A stretch of 59,969 bases of DNA from an uncultured Bacilli bacterium (GTDB taxonomy: Bacteria > Bacillota_I > Bacilli_A > RF39 > UBA660), in NCBI GenBank assembly GCA_944358535.1, contig CALVRH010000005.1, forward strand, positions 1 to 59,969. The letters run 5' to 3'. Positions within the stretch are counted from its first letter, which is position 1. Each line of letters begins with the position of its first letter. Positions 43,131 through 52,745 of the stretch are shown piece by piece. Below the pieces are notes generated by a model. That model was not told the origin of the DNA and searched no databases. It worked only from the letters and a program-made list of their open reading frames with translations. A program made the translations under genes and the position numbers.

Positions 43131-44952
43131 GTTAAATAGTGATATTATTAAAATTATTATAAGTGCAGTTTTATTTGTTTTAGCTTTATTTTTAGAAGAT
43201 TATAGGATGGTTTATTTAATTTTACTTATAATTAGTTATATAGTAGTTGCTTATGAGATTTTTATAGAGGCTTTTAAGAAGTTATTGAAAGGAAATGTTT
43301 TTGATGAAAATACTTTAATGATTATTGCAACGATAAGTGCATTTATAATAGGGGAGTATCCAGAGGCTGTAATGGTAATGCTTTTATTTGAGTTTGGGGA
43401 ATATTTATCTGATTTAGCTGTTGATAATTCGAAAGAGTCGATTGTTAAGTTAATGGATTTACGAAGTGATTATGTCAATTTAAAGATTGATCAAAAGATA
43501 AAAAAAGTGGATGTTCGAGAGGCAAAAGTTGGTGATTTATTTGTGGTAAAGCCTGGTGAGAAAGTTCCTCTTGATGGAGTAGTGACTGAAGGGGTTACAC
43601 TAGTAGATACATCTAGTTTGACTGGTGAAAGTGTACCAAGAGAAGTTAATGTAGGCGATAGTGTGCTTAGTGGGTTTGTGAATATTAGTGGTCTTATTAC
43701 GGCAGAGGCTATTTGTGAATTTGAAACATCAACTGCTAGTAAGATTATTAGTATGCTTGAGAATTCGGATGAGAAAAAGACAAGTACGGAAAAATTTATT
43801 ACGAAGTTTTCGAGAATATATACACCAATTGTAGTTTTGCTTGCGTTTTTATTAGTGCTTATTCCTACTTTGATGGGCGGTAATTTTGATGATTGGCTTT
43901 ATAAGGCTTTGGTATTTTTAGTAACAGCTTGTCCTTGTGCTTTAGTTATTTCAGTTCCTTTAGGTTTCTTTTGTGGAGTAGGACGAGCTAGTAAAGAGGG
44001 AATTTTAGTTAAGGGCAGTGATGGTCTTGAGGGGCTTACTAAATTAAATACGATAGTTTTCGATAAAACAGGAACAATTACTGAAGGTAAATTTGAGGTT
44101 AGAAATATAGTTAGTGATAAAATTTCGACGGATGAATTTTTGAAATTGGCGGCATACGGAGAATATTATTCTAATCATCCTATTGCAAGGTCAATTACGA
44201 AAGCTTATAATGAACAGATTTACGAAAATGAAATAAAAGATTATAAGGAAATTAGTGGGCAAGGAATTATGGCGAATGTTTTTTCTAAACAAGTAATTAT
44301 TGGTAATGAGAAGTTATTTGAAACAGAAAAGATAAATGTGCCTAAAATTGATGATTTAGGAACGATAATATATGTAGCCTTAGATGGTAAATATTTGGGT
44401 TATATAATTATTGGTGATAAAATTAAAGAGTCAGCATTACATTTGGTAGATAATTTAAAGAAAGTTGGAATTAATAATATGATTATGTTTTCTGGAGATG
44501 CTGAAGATGTGGTTAAAAAGGTAGCTAATAAGGTTAAAATTAGTAAGTATTATGCAAAGTTATTGCCAGCTGATAAGGTTCAAAGGTTAAGAGAAATTAA
44601 ACAAAAGTCATTTACGTCGTTTGTGGGTGATGGTATTAATGACGCACCAGTGATTAAAGAGGCGGATTTAGGTATTTCGATGGGCGGTATTGGTAGTGAT
44701 GCGGCTATTGAAGCTTCGGATGTTGTTTTAATGCATGATGATTTAGAGAAAATTGTAACAGCTATAAAGATATCACATATAACGCATAGAATTGTTAAGT
44801 TTAATATTGTTTTTGCTTTAGTTTTTAAGTTTTTAATGCTTGGTTTAGCAACTTTTGGATTTGCAAGTATATGGATGGCGGTATTTGCTGATGTAGGGGT
44901 GACTTTACTTGCTGTTTTAAATGCTCTTAGGATAATGAAAAAGAAATTATAA
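43117..44952 (+). CDS. Heavy-metal P-type ATPase, Zn/Cd/Co type
   Basis: 611 residues. Conserved P1B motifs: TGES (SSLTGESVP), CPC in the sixth helix (TACPCALV), the phosphorylated Asp in DKTGT, the HP dipeptide (SNHPIA), and GDGINDAP. There is no N-terminal metal-binding HMA domain. It pumps Zn2+, Cd2+ or related ions out of the cytoplasm using ATP. The SmtB-type repressor upstream supports a role in Zn/Cd efflux. The terminator AATCGGA...TCCGGTT follows. Confidence 0.93.
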   Translation: MMKIKLNSDIIKIIISAVLFVLALFLEDYRMVYLILLIISYIVVAYEIFIEAFKKLLKGNVFDENTLMIIATISAFIIGEYPEAVMVMLLFEFGEYLSDLAVDNSKESIVKLMDLRSDYVNLKIDQKIKKVDVREAKVGDLFVVKPGEKVPLDGVVTEGVTLVDTSSLTGESVPREVNVGDSVLSGFVNISGLITAEAICEFETSTASKIISMLENSDEKKTSTEKFITKFSRIYTPIVVLLAFLLVLIPTLMGGNFDDWLYKALVFLVTACPCALVISVPLGFFCGVGRASKEGILVKGSDGLEGLTKLNTIVFDKTGTITEGKFEVRNIVSDKISTDEFLKLAAYGEYYSNHPIARSITKAYNEQIYENEIKDYKEISGQGIMANVFSKQVIIGNEKLFETEKINVPKIDDLGTIIYVALDGKYLGYIIIGDKIKESALHLVDNLKKVGINNMIMFSGDAEDVVKKVANKVKISKYYAKLLPADKVQRLREIKQKSFTSFVGDGINDAPVIKEADLGISMGGIGSDAAIEASDVVLMHDDLEKIVTAIKISHITHRIVKFNIVFALVFKFLMLGLATFGFASIWMAVFADVGVTLLAVLNALRIMKKKL

Positions 44953-44976
44953 TCGGATTTTTCCGGTTTTTTTTAT
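44951..44976 (+). terminator. Terminator of the P-type ATPase gene
   Basis: AATCGGA-TTTT-TCCGGTT hairpin with T-run. Confidence 0.8.
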
Positions 44977-44993
44977 ACTGAAAAAGGAATTTT

Positions 44994-45035
44994 GTTTTTT
45001 TTGTCGTATGTTTATATATAGAGGTGATAATGTGG
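44994..45035 (+). promoter_or_regulatory. Promoter element shared with the one at 8209
   Basis: TTGTTT, 17-bp spacer, TATATA. It is nearly identical over 42 bp to positions 8209-8250, including the spacer. It stands just before the LolD/FtsX-type transporter. Confidence 0.6.
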
Positions 45036-45724
45036 AAATTTTAAATGTTAAAAATTTGAGTAAAAAATATACAAATGGAGATAATGAATTTTGGGCTTTA
45101 AAGGATATTAATTTTAGAGTTAGTAAAGGAGAGTTTGTCATGATTACTGGTAAAAGTGGCAGTGGTAAGAGTACTTTACTTCATTTATTAGCTGGACTCG
45201 ATAGTCCAAGTGGAGGTTTTGTTTTTATAAATAATCAAAGTATTTATGATTTTTCTGATAAGGAAATGACAGTATTTAGAAGAAAGTATATTGGAATTAT
45301 ATATCAATTTTACAATTTAATACCAGTTTTAAATGTAAGAGAAAATATTTTACTTCCTTCATTATTTGATGGAAGAAAAGTGGATGATAGAAAGGTTAAT
45401 GATTTATTGAAAAGTTTAGGCCTTATTAATAAGGGTGAAATGTATCCTAATGATTTATCTGGTGGTCAACAACAACGAGTGGCAATTGGAAGGGCACTTA
45501 TAAATAGGCCAAAAATAATACTTGCCGATGAGCCAACGGGTAATTTAGACAGTAAAAATAGCAAATATGTGATGAAATTATTAAAGTTTTATAATAAAAA
45601 ATTTAAGCAGACAATTATAATGGTAACTCATGATTTAAGTTTAATTAAAGAAGCTGATAGAGTTATTACTATGGCTGATGGGAAAATTATAAAGGATGAG
45701 AAAAATGACAGAATTAAGTCTTAA
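45032..45724 (+). CDS. LolD/MacB-type ABC transporter ATP-binding protein
   Basis: 230 residues from the GTG at 45032, which has AGAGGTG upstream; an ATG at 45008 lies within the promoter region. Walker A ITGKSGSGKST, signature LSGGQQQR, Walker B IILADEPTGNLD. It pairs with the FtsX-type permease whose gene overlaps its end. Such pairs do not carry a substrate through the membrane but move lipids, peptides or signals across by mechanotransmission. Confidence 0.9.
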   Translation: MEILNVKNLSKKYTNGDNEFWALKDINFRVSKGEFVMITGKSGSGKSTLLHLLAGLDSPSGGFVFINNQSIYDFSDKEMTVFRRKYIGIIYQFYNLIPVLNVRENILLPSLFDGRKVDDRKVNDLLKSLGLINKGEMYPNDLSGGQQQRVAIGRALINRPKIILADEPTGNLDSKNSKYVMKLLKFYNKKFKQTIIMVTHDLSLIKEADRVITMADGKIIKDEKNDRIKS

Positions 45725-47639
45725 GTTTTTAAGGAAAAATAAAAAGCAGAGTTTGACGATTATAATTGGAACTATGTTAGCTAGTATTTTACTTTTCAGT
45801 GTGGGATTTTTATTTTCGTCGTTTAGAGAATATTTGATAAGTAAAGCTTTAGAAAAAAATGATTATCATGTTCGAATTAAAGGGGTAATTTCTGATGATA
45901 GTAACATTATTTCTTTAAAAGAAAAAGATGGTGAATATTATATAAAGTTTGATGATATAAATAAGACATATAAGTATACAGAAAGGTTATGTCATATTAA
46001 TTTATGCGATGAGATTAATTATAACAATAAATTATTATCTTTATATGGTCTTGGTGATAATAATTATTTAGATCTTTTTAAAAGTTTAATAATTAGTGTT
46101 GTTTTTATTTTATCTATTGCGGTTTTTTTTATTATATATAATTGTTTTCAAATATTTTTTACGAAAAAGAAGAAAGATATTTTTTTGCTGTTTACGGCAG
46201 GCGCTTCAAAAAAACAGATTTATAAGGTGTTTTTTTTCGAAGAGGTTTTATGTAGTATTTTGGGAATTATATGTGGCTTTATTTTAAGTTTAGGTTTAAA
46301 TATATTTATTATAAGGGTTATTAATAGTCTTTTATTTGAATTTTTAAATGGTAAACTTGGGTTTAATTTTTATATTCCTTTTATTTGGATTCCTTTTATT
46401 TTTATGATGATGATAGTTTTATTTGCTTCTTTAATGCCACTTTTTAAAATTAGAAAATATAAAGTTATAAATATTTTGAAAGATGATGATATTGATAAGA
46501 GTGTTTCACTTAAGAAAGCTCACCATTTTATATTTGGTTATGCTTTGACAAATTATGAGAGAGGTAAAAAGAAGTATAAAGGGATTATAATATGTGTAAT
46601 TATTTTAGTTTTTCTTTTTAATAGTTTAATGAGTTTTAAAAAATATATGACTTATATATTTGATAATTATATTAATTTACCTAATTATGATGTTGCATTG
46701 ATTAGTGGAATGGATGATTATAATAGACTTAGTGATTTTGGAAGTTATTTAAATGCTTCTAAAAAGGTAATTTTTAAGTCATGTGAACAAAAGGTGATGA
46801 TTCCAGAAAAAAATTATAACAAAGGTTTTCAAAAGACAAGTAATTTATTTATTACTAATTTAGGAGGAAATAAACTTATAAATAGAGTTTCGAGTGTGAA
46901 TTTGAAGGGTAATAAAATGTATAATGTTGATTATAAGCCTTTTTCAAAAATAAATGAGCTTTTAGTAGGTGATTATAAGATTAGTGTTGGTTTGACTGAT
47001 GAGGTACCATTTGGATTTGAAAATATGCTTTTAGAAGGAAATTATGTTTTAAATTTGGGGGAGAATGATTTTAATTTGGTGTGTCCTAAGTATGAGGGAA
47101 GGGCATTTATTAAAACGAATGAAAAAGGGTTAGATGAAAAAATTACAGAGTATGCGAATAAGAATGATTTTCATGATTTAAGTTATGTGAATGTGAAAAA
47201 GGGGTATGAATTTATAAACAATTTTATGCTTGTTTTGAAAATTTTTGTGTTTCTTTGCATTTTAATAATTTCTCTGATTGGTCTTTGTGCAGTTTTTAAT
47301 GTTGTTTCAGCTAATATAAAAATTAGAAAAAGGGAGTTTGCGACATTAAAGAGTTTGGGTTTTACTAATAAAAATATTAATTTATGTTTAATTATAGAAA
47401 GCTTGATAATTAGTTTTAAAGGTTGCTTTTATGCCTTTCCATTTATTTTGCTTATAAATAGATATTTATATGTAAATTTGGACGATTTTTTTGATATGAG
47501 TTTTAAAATGGTTGATTATAAGTTACTTTTTTTTAGTTTTTTAATTAGTTTTTTATTAGTGTTATGGTGTATGTTTTTATGTCATTTACGTTTATATAAA
47601 GATAGTTTAATTAATAATATTAAAGATGATAAATTTTAA
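45705..47639 (+). CDS. FtsX-like ABC transporter permease
   Basis: 644 residues from the ATG at 45705 (AAGGATGAG upstream). Helices lie at about 15-35, 130-155, 185-210, 235-255, then a large outer domain of about 170 residues (about 320-490), and the final three near 520-640. The second FtsX block shows the ISLIGLCAVFNVVSANIKIRKREFATLKSLGF signature. The gene is probably monocistronic with the ATPase. Substrate or partner unknown. Confidence 0.85.
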   Translation: MTELSLKFLRKNKKQSLTIIIGTMLASILLFSVGFLFSSFREYLISKALEKNDYHVRIKGVISDDSNIISLKEKDGEYYIKFDDINKTYKYTERLCHINLCDEINYNNKLLSLYGLGDNNYLDLFKSLIISVVFILSIAVFFIIYNCFQIFFTKKKKDIFLLFTAGASKKQIYKVFFFEEVLCSILGIICGFILSLGLNIFIIRVINSLLFEFLNGKLGFNFYIPFIWIPFIFMMMIVLFASLMPLFKIRKYKVINILKDDDIDKSVSLKKAHHFIFGYALTNYERGKKKYKGIIICVIILVFLFNSLMSFKKYMTYIFDNYINLPNYDVALISGMDDYNRLSDFGSYLNASKKVIFKSCEQKVMIPEKNYNKGFQKTSNLFITNLGGNKLINRVSSVNLKGNKMYNVDYKPFSKINELLVGDYKISVGLTDEVPFGFENMLLEGNYVLNLGENDFNLVCPKYEGRAFIKTNEKGLDEKITEYANKNDFHDLSYVNVKKGYEFINNFMLVLKIFVFLCILIISLIGLCAVFNVVSANIKIRKREFATLKSLGFTNKNINLCLIIESLIISFKGCFYAFPFILLINRYLYVNLDDFFDMSFKMVDYKLLFFSFLISFLLVLWCMFLCHLRLYKDSLINNIKDDKF

Positions 47640-47640
47640 G

Positions 47641-47669
47641 TTGCGACACATATAATTATGATATATAAT
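47641..47669 (+). promoter_or_regulatory. Promoter of murG-murB-divIB
   Basis: TTGCGA (47641-47646), 17-bp spacer, TATAAT (47664-47669). Confidence 0.7.
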
Positions 47670-47689
47670 TAAATTAAGGATGTGAGATT

Positions 47690-48784
47690 ATGCGCGTAAT
47701 AATTAGTGCGGGTGGAACTGGGGGACATATTTATCCTGCTTTAGCTATTATTAATAAGATTAAGGAAAAAGAACCAGATAGTGAGTTTTTATATATTGGA
47801 ACGCATAACAGGATGGAGAAGGATATTGTACCTGAGAAGGGTATTCCTTTTAAATCAATTGAGATGTATGGTTTTAATAAAAGACATTTATTTAAAAATT
47901 TTAAAACAGTAAAATGTTTATTTAAGGCGTTTAAGGATTGCCGAAAAATGATTAAAGAATTTAATCCAGATGTTGTTATTGGTGTTGGTGGATATGTGAC
48001 AGTTCCAGTTATTATGAGTGCGAAGAAGCTTGGTTATAAGACTTTTTTACATGAGCAAAATGCTTTACCTGGTAAGAGTAATAAGTTTTTAAGCAAATAC
48101 TGTGATTTGATTGGGGTGTCTTTTGAATCATCATTAAAATATATGCCTAGTGGTAAAGCGGTAATGACAGGAAATCCTTGCAGTGAAGATGCATTAAGGG
48201 TGCCTAGTTTAGTTAAGTCTAGTTTAAGCCTTTCTTCATCAAAAAAATTAGTACTTATTGTTATGGGCTCACTTGGAGCTGGACGAGTTAGCAAGTTTTT
48301 AGAAAATGAACTTTTAAAATTTAAAGATAAAGATTATGAAATTTTATTTGTAACTGGTAAGTCGTCATATGATGATGTAATGAGTCACAGTTATCCGGAT
48401 AATGTTAAGATTATACCTTTTTATGAAGGATTAACTAGAGTAATGAAAAAGACTGATTTGATGGTATCTAGAGCAGGTGCTTCTACTTTGAGTGAAATTA
48501 TTGCTTTAAAGGTGCCGACTATTTTGATTCCATCACCATATGTAGCTAATAATCACCAATATTTGAATGCGTTAGATTTGGTAAATAAAGAGGCGGCTTT
48601 TATGATTGAGGAAAAAGATTTACAAGATGGAGTTTTATTTAAACAGGTTGATAGCTTGATTTATGATAACAAAAAGTTGTCAGAAATTAAAGACAATTTG
48701 CAAAAAATGCAGGTCAAGGATAGTGCGACTTTAATATATGAAAATTTGAAGGGATTAATTAATAGTAATGAAAAAGATAAGTAA
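47690..48784 (+). CDS. murG: UDP-GlcNAc:undecaprenyl-pyrophosphoryl-MurNAc-pentapeptide transferase
   Basis: 364 residues. It adds GlcNAc to lipid I to make lipid II on the inner face of the membrane. The N-terminal GGTGGHIYPALA loop, VIGVGGYVTVP, EQNALPGKSNK, and the C-terminal SRAGASTLSEI with NNHQYLNA are all family features. The start of murB lies within its last codons (17-base overlap), so the two are coupled. Confidence 0.96.
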   Translation: MRVIISAGGTGGHIYPALAIINKIKEKEPDSEFLYIGTHNRMEKDIVPEKGIPFKSIEMYGFNKRHLFKNFKTVKCLFKAFKDCRKMIKEFNPDVVIGVGGYVTVPVIMSAKKLGYKTFLHEQNALPGKSNKFLSKYCDLIGVSFESSLKYMPSGKAVMTGNPCSEDALRVPSLVKSSLSLSSSKKLVLIVMGSLGAGRVSKFLENELLKFKDKDYEILFVTGKSSYDDVMSHSYPDNVKIIPFYEGLTRVMKKTDLMVSRAGASTLSEIIALKVPTILIPSPYVANNHQYLNALDLVNKEAAFMIEEKDLQDGVLFKQVDSLIYDNKKLSEIKDNLQKMQVKDSATLIYENLKGLINSNEKDK

Positions 48785-49613
48785 TGCTTTGATAAAAGAT
48801 TATACGACTTATAAGCTTGATGGAGTTATTAAAGAAGTATATTTTCCTAGTGATGTTTTAGAACTTAAAAATCTTTTAAGGAAGTTAAAAGGCAAATATA
48901 AAATTATTGGTATGGGCTCTAATTTAATTATTAGTTCAAATTATGATGGGGCTTTGATTAAACTTGAAAATTTTGATAAACTAGATATTGATGAAACCCT
49001 AGTTAAGGTAGGAGCTGGGTATAGTTTATCTAAGTTAGCTTTGAAGTGTGCGGATAAGGGACTTAGTGGACTTGAGTTTGCATTTGGAATTCCAGCGACT
49101 ATTGGTGGAGCGGTGTTTCAAAATGCGGGAGCTTATGGCCGGCAAATGGATTTAGTGCTTGAAGGGATTAACGCTTTAGATGATAAAGAAAATATAGTTT
49201 ATTTATCTAAAGAAGATTTGAAATTTGGTTACCGTGATTCAATTTTGAGACATAGGAGGCTTATTTGTTTAGAAGTGTTTTTAAGATTGAAAAAAGGTGA
49301 TGCATTTAGTATTAAGGAAAAAATGCGAGAAAACATGCGTATGCGGAAAGAAAAACAACCTTTAGAATATCCATCAGCAGGTTCGGTATTTCGTAATCCA
49401 CCAGGCAATTCTGCAGGCAAGCTTATTGAAGAGGCTGGACTTAAAGGTTTTAAGGTTAAAGGAGCGATGGTTTCTTTAAAACATGCTAATTTTATTGTTA
49501 ATATAGGTGGCGCGAAAGGTGAAGATGTTATCAAGTTAATTAATATAATAAGGGAAAAGGTTTATGCAAAAACTGGGATTTTATTAGAATGTGAACAAGA
49601 AATTATAGAATAA
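48768..49613 (+). CDS. murB: UDP-N-acetylenolpyruvoylglucosamine reductase
   Basis: 281 residues. It makes UDP-MurNAc from UDP-GlcNAc-enolpyruvate with FAD and NADPH. The FAD-binding IIGMGSNLI, GIPATIGGAVFQNAGAYG and the active-site Ser in PSAGSVFRNP (with the catalytic Glu later in ECEQE) place it in the type II MurB group. Starts inside murG. Confidence 0.95.
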   Translation: MKKISNALIKDYTTYKLDGVIKEVYFPSDVLELKNLLRKLKGKYKIIGMGSNLIISSNYDGALIKLENFDKLDIDETLVKVGAGYSLSKLALKCADKGLSGLEFAFGIPATIGGAVFQNAGAYGRQMDLVLEGINALDDKENIVYLSKEDLKFGYRDSILRHRRLICLEVFLRLKKGDAFSIKEKMRENMRMRKEKQPLEYPSAGSVFRNPPGNSAGKLIEEAGLKGFKVKGAMVSLKHANFIVNIGGAKGEDVIKLINIIREKVYAKTGILLECEQEIIE

Positions 49614-49625
49614 AAAGGTGATGTT

Positions 49626-50300
49626 ATGGCCCGTAAGGTTAGGAAAAAAAGAAAAATAAAAGTTAAAAATGTTATGCTGATGATGTTTTTTATTATGGTA
49701 ATTCTTTTAGGAGTAGCATTTTTGACAGATGTAAAGATCAATAATATTGTTATAAAAGGTAATTCGCTTTATAGTGATTGGGAAATTATTGAAAAAGCGG
49801 GTCTTTCTGATTATCCTAGTAGTTTAAAGACTTTGTCAAAGACGATTGAAAGTAGGCTTGAGGAGGACGATTATATTAAGAGTGTTGATGTGAAAAGGCC
49901 TAGTTTGACGAAGGTGGTTATAGAATTAGAGGAAAATTTGCCTTTATTTTATTATTTGCCAGCAGAAAAAACTATATTAGCTGATAAAACAGAGGTAACA
50001 GAAGATTTTCCAGTACCAACGGTAATTAATTATGTTCCAGATAAAATTTATACGAAATTTTTATCGGCTATTTCTAAGGTTAATTATGATATAGTTAAAC
50101 GAATTTCTGAGATAAAATATGATCCAAATGAGGTGGATGATGGAAGATTTTTCTTAACGATGAATGATGGTAATCAAGTTTATTTAACACTTAATGATTT
50201 TAATAAAATTGATAATTATTTAGATATTATTAAAGAATTTGATAATAAAAAAGGAATTTTATATTTAGATTCTGGAGAATATTTTGAGGTAAAAGTGTAA
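49626..50300 (+). CDS. ftsQ: Cell-division protein DivIB/FtsQ
   Basis: 224 residues. A basic N-terminus and one membrane helix (about 17-35) precede a POTRA domain (about 37-105, INNIVIKGNSLYSDWEIIEKAG) and the beta domain, ending in GILYLDSGEYFEV. It stabilises the FtsL/DivIC complex in the divisome. It lies 12 bases behind murB, as in many Firmicutes. A hairpin (AAAAGAAAATG...CATTTTCTTTT) follows at about 50311-50356. Confidence 0.9.
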   Translation: MARKVRKKRKIKVKNVMLMMFFIMVILLGVAFLTDVKINNIVIKGNSLYSDWEIIEKAGLSDYPSSLKTLSKTIESRLEEDDYIKSVDVKRPSLTKVVIELEENLPLFYYLPAEKTILADKTEVTEDFPVPTVINYVPDKIYTKFLSAISKVNYDIVKRISEIKYDPNEVDDGRFFLTMNDGNQVYLTLNDFNKIDNYLDIIKEFDNKKGILYLDSGEYFEVKV

Positions 50301-50338
50301 TTATTTCAAAAGAAAATGCACGAAAAAAATAAATTGGG

Positions 50339-50378
50339 TTTACATTTTCTTTTCAATAAGGTAAAATTATAGTATAAT
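50339..50378 (+). promoter_or_regulatory. Promoter region of ftsA-ftsZ
   Basis: TTTACA (50339-50344), 17-bp spacer, TAAAAT (50362-50367). A second TATAAT at 50373-50378 is also possible. The -35 box lies in the 3' arm of the preceding hairpin. Confidence 0.55.
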
Positions 50379-50406
50379 TAATGATAGACCGTAGGAGGAT
50401 GATGTT

Positions 50407-51636
50407 ATGGAGCACGTTTATGCGAGTATTGATCTCGGCAGCGATTCCATTAAACTTGCTATATGTGAATTATATCAAAATCATTTGAATTTGTTAGCAG
50501 CAACAACTATACCTTCTCGGGGGATAAAAAAGGGGTTAATAACTGATCCTGAGTTAGCAAAAAAATCGATATTACTTTCTTTTAAATCGATTGAAGATAT
50601 GCTTGGAGTTAAAATCAAGAAAATTATTGCGAATATTCCAAATCATATGGCTGAATATAAGCTTATTAGGGGTGAATGTGATATTCGTGGCGATTTGATT
50701 ACAAATGCCGATATGGTAAATTCTTATAAGATGGGGATTAAAGCTAATTTACTTCCTAATGAAGAATTTGTTACAGTGGTACCTATTGATTTTAAAATAA
50801 ATGGAAAAACGGTAATGAAGGATCCAAAAGGGTTTCCTGGTAAAAAATTAATGGGAAGGGCAATGATGGTGACGACACCTAAGAAAAATGTATATTCTGT
50901 AGCTAGTATTTTAGAGAGTCTAGGAATTGATATTGTCGATATTTCGGTTGGAAGTGTTGGTGATATGAATTGTTTTAGGAATGAAGCTTTAGATAAAGGT
51001 ATTAGTGCGGTAATCAATGTTGGGGCAGATATTACGTCAGTATCTTTATATAATAAGAGTATTCCGGTTAGCACAAAGATAATTGGAGCTGGTGGAAATG
51101 ATATCGATCGTGATTTAGCATATATGTATAAAATTGAACTTTCAGAAGCTAGGAAGATTAAGGAAAAGTTTGCTTTAGCACATACGAGAAATGCGAATGT
51201 TTATGATATTTATGAGACAGTAAATACTGATAATGTGAAGATTAAAATTAATCAAAAAGCTGCATCGGAAGTGGTAATGAGCCGAATAAATGAGATATTA
51301 ACTTTGGCAAAAAATGAGTTAAAAGACTTAACAAATAAGCCAATTCAGTATATAATAGTAACTGGTGGTATGAGTAACATGTTAGATTTTGAGTATTCTT
51401 TGCATGATGTTATGCCAGAGGCTAGTAAAGGAACAGTTAAATTAGTAGGAGTTAGAAATAATAAATATAGTACTGTTATTGGGAATATTATTTATTTTCT
51501 AAATACATTAAAATTAAAAGGAATGGATTATTCAATGCTTAGTGAAGATGACATGGATGAACTATCTTCACCTAAGGAAAATTCTAACGATGATACAATG
51601 CTGGGAAAAGTGTTTGGATACTTTTTTGGCGAATAG
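50407..51636 (+). CDS. ftsA: Cell-division protein FtsA
   Basis: 409 residues. Actin-fold ATPase that anchors FtsZ to the membrane. Phosphate 1 loop ASIDLGSDSIKLAI at the N-terminus, GADITSVSL, IGAGGNDID and VTGGMS. The C-terminus (MLGKVFGYFFGE) is the amphipathic membrane-binding helix. A GTAGGAGG site precedes the ATG. ftsZ follows after 12 bases. Confidence 0.95.
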   Translation: MEHVYASIDLGSDSIKLAICELYQNHLNLLAATTIPSRGIKKGLITDPELAKKSILLSFKSIEDMLGVKIKKIIANIPNHMAEYKLIRGECDIRGDLITNADMVNSYKMGIKANLLPNEEFVTVVPIDFKINGKTVMKDPKGFPGKKLMGRAMMVTTPKKNVYSVASILESLGIDIVDISVGSVGDMNCFRNEALDKGISAVINVGADITSVSLYNKSIPVSTKIIGAGGNDIDRDLAYMYKIELSEARKIKEKFALAHTRNANVYDIYETVNTDNVKIKINQKAASEVVMSRINEILTLAKNELKDLTNKPIQYIIVTGGMSNMLDFEYSLHDVMPEASKGTVKLVGVRNNKYSTVIGNIIYFLNTLKLKGMDYSMLSEDDMDELSSPKENSNDDTMLGKVFGYFFGE

Positions 51637-51648
51637 GAGGAAATTAAT

Positions 51649-52689
51649 ATGATGGGAATTGAAATGGATCAACTTGCAAAAATAAAAGTAATAGGTGTCG
51701 GGGGCGGCGGCTGTAATGCGGTAAATCGAATGACAGAGTCAGTTGAAGGAGTAGAGTTTATAGTAGCAAATACTGATTCACAGGTACTTAATAATTCTTT
51801 GGCTGAACATAAAATTCAAATAGGAGCAGAACTTACTCATGGACTTGGAGCAGGAGCTAATCCACAAATTGGTAAAGAGGCAGCTTTAGAGTCAAAAACA
51901 GAATTAGAGGAAGCTTTAAAAGGAGCAGATATGGTATTTATCACTTGTGGTATGGGTGGTGGTACTGGTACAGGAGCAGCACCAGTTATTGCTGATATTG
52001 CCCAAAATTCTGGAGCTTTGACTATTGGAATTGTTACTAAACCATTTTCTTTTGAAGGTAAGAAGAGAATGGAACAAGCTTTGGCCGGAATTGAAGAGTT
52101 AAAAAAACATGTTGATACTTTGATTGTGGTACCAAATGATAGATTAAGAGAAATTATAGATAAGTCTACACCATTAATTGATTCTTTTAAAGAGGTTGAT
52201 AATGTACTTCGCCGTGGTGTTCAATCTATTTCTGATTTAATTGCATGTCCTGGACTTATTAATCTAGATTTTGCGGATGTTAAGACGGTTATGGAAAAAC
52301 GTGGTAATGCACTTATTGGTATTGGTGCTGGAGTTGGTGAAGATAGAGCTGTTGAAGCAGCTAACCAGGCAGTGCTTTCTCCACTTTTAGAGACTAGTAT
52401 TGATGGAGCTACTGATGCAATTATTAATGTTACTGGTGGACCTAATTTAACTTTGTTTGAAGTAGAAGAGGCTGTTGAAGCTATTAGAAAATCAGCTAAT
52501 ACAGATATTAATACGATATTTGGTGCAGTTATTAATGAGAACTTTACGGACGAACTTATTGTAACAGTTATAGCGACTGGTTTTGATCAAAATAAAGAAA
52601 AAGAGGAAGAGGATGTAATTCCAATTGCAGGATTAGATGATGAAGATACAGTTATACCAGCATTTTTGAGAAAAAGAGGAAATTATTAA
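51649..52689 (+). CDS. ftsZ: Cell-division GTPase FtsZ
   Basis: 346 residues, shorter than the usual 380 because the linker is only some 15-20 residues. The tubulin signature [12 protein letters not shown] and [11 protein letters not shown]-type text ([12 protein letters not shown]) are clear. The C-terminal peptide IPAFLRKR, which binds FtsA, is intact. FtsZ forms the division ring. AGGAGG precedes ATG-ATG, and the start could be either. Confidence 0.97.
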   Translation: MMGIEMDQLAKIKVIGVGGGGCNAVNRMTESVEGVEFIVANTDSQVLNNSLAEHKIQIGAELTHGLGAGANPQIGKEAALESKTELEEALKGADMVFITCGMGGGTGTGAAPVIADIAQNSGALTIGIVTKPFSFEGKKRMEQALAGIEELKKHVDTLIVVPNDRLREIIDKSTPLIDSFKEVDNVLRRGVQSISDLIACPGLINLDFADVKTVMEKRGNALIGIGAGVGEDRAVEAANQAVLSPLLETSIDGATDAIINVTGGPNLTLFEVEEAVEAIRKSANTDINTIFGAVINENFTDELIVTVIATGFDQNKEKEEEDVIPIAGLDDEDTVIPAFLRKRGNY

Positions 52690-52713
52690 GCTTTCAAATG
52701 AAGGCTTTTTTAA
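52690..52713 (+). terminator. Terminator of ftsA-ftsZ
   Basis: AAGCTTTCA-AA-TGAAGGCTT hairpin with T-run. Confidence 0.75.
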
Positions 52714-52745
52714 AACCCTATAAAATTTTTTATAGGGTTTTTCCT
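52712..52745. terminator. Bidirectional terminator between ftsZ and srtB
   Basis: AAAACCCTATA...TATAGGGTTTT stem, flanked by A and T runs. It overlaps the srtB stop codon. Confidence 0.8.
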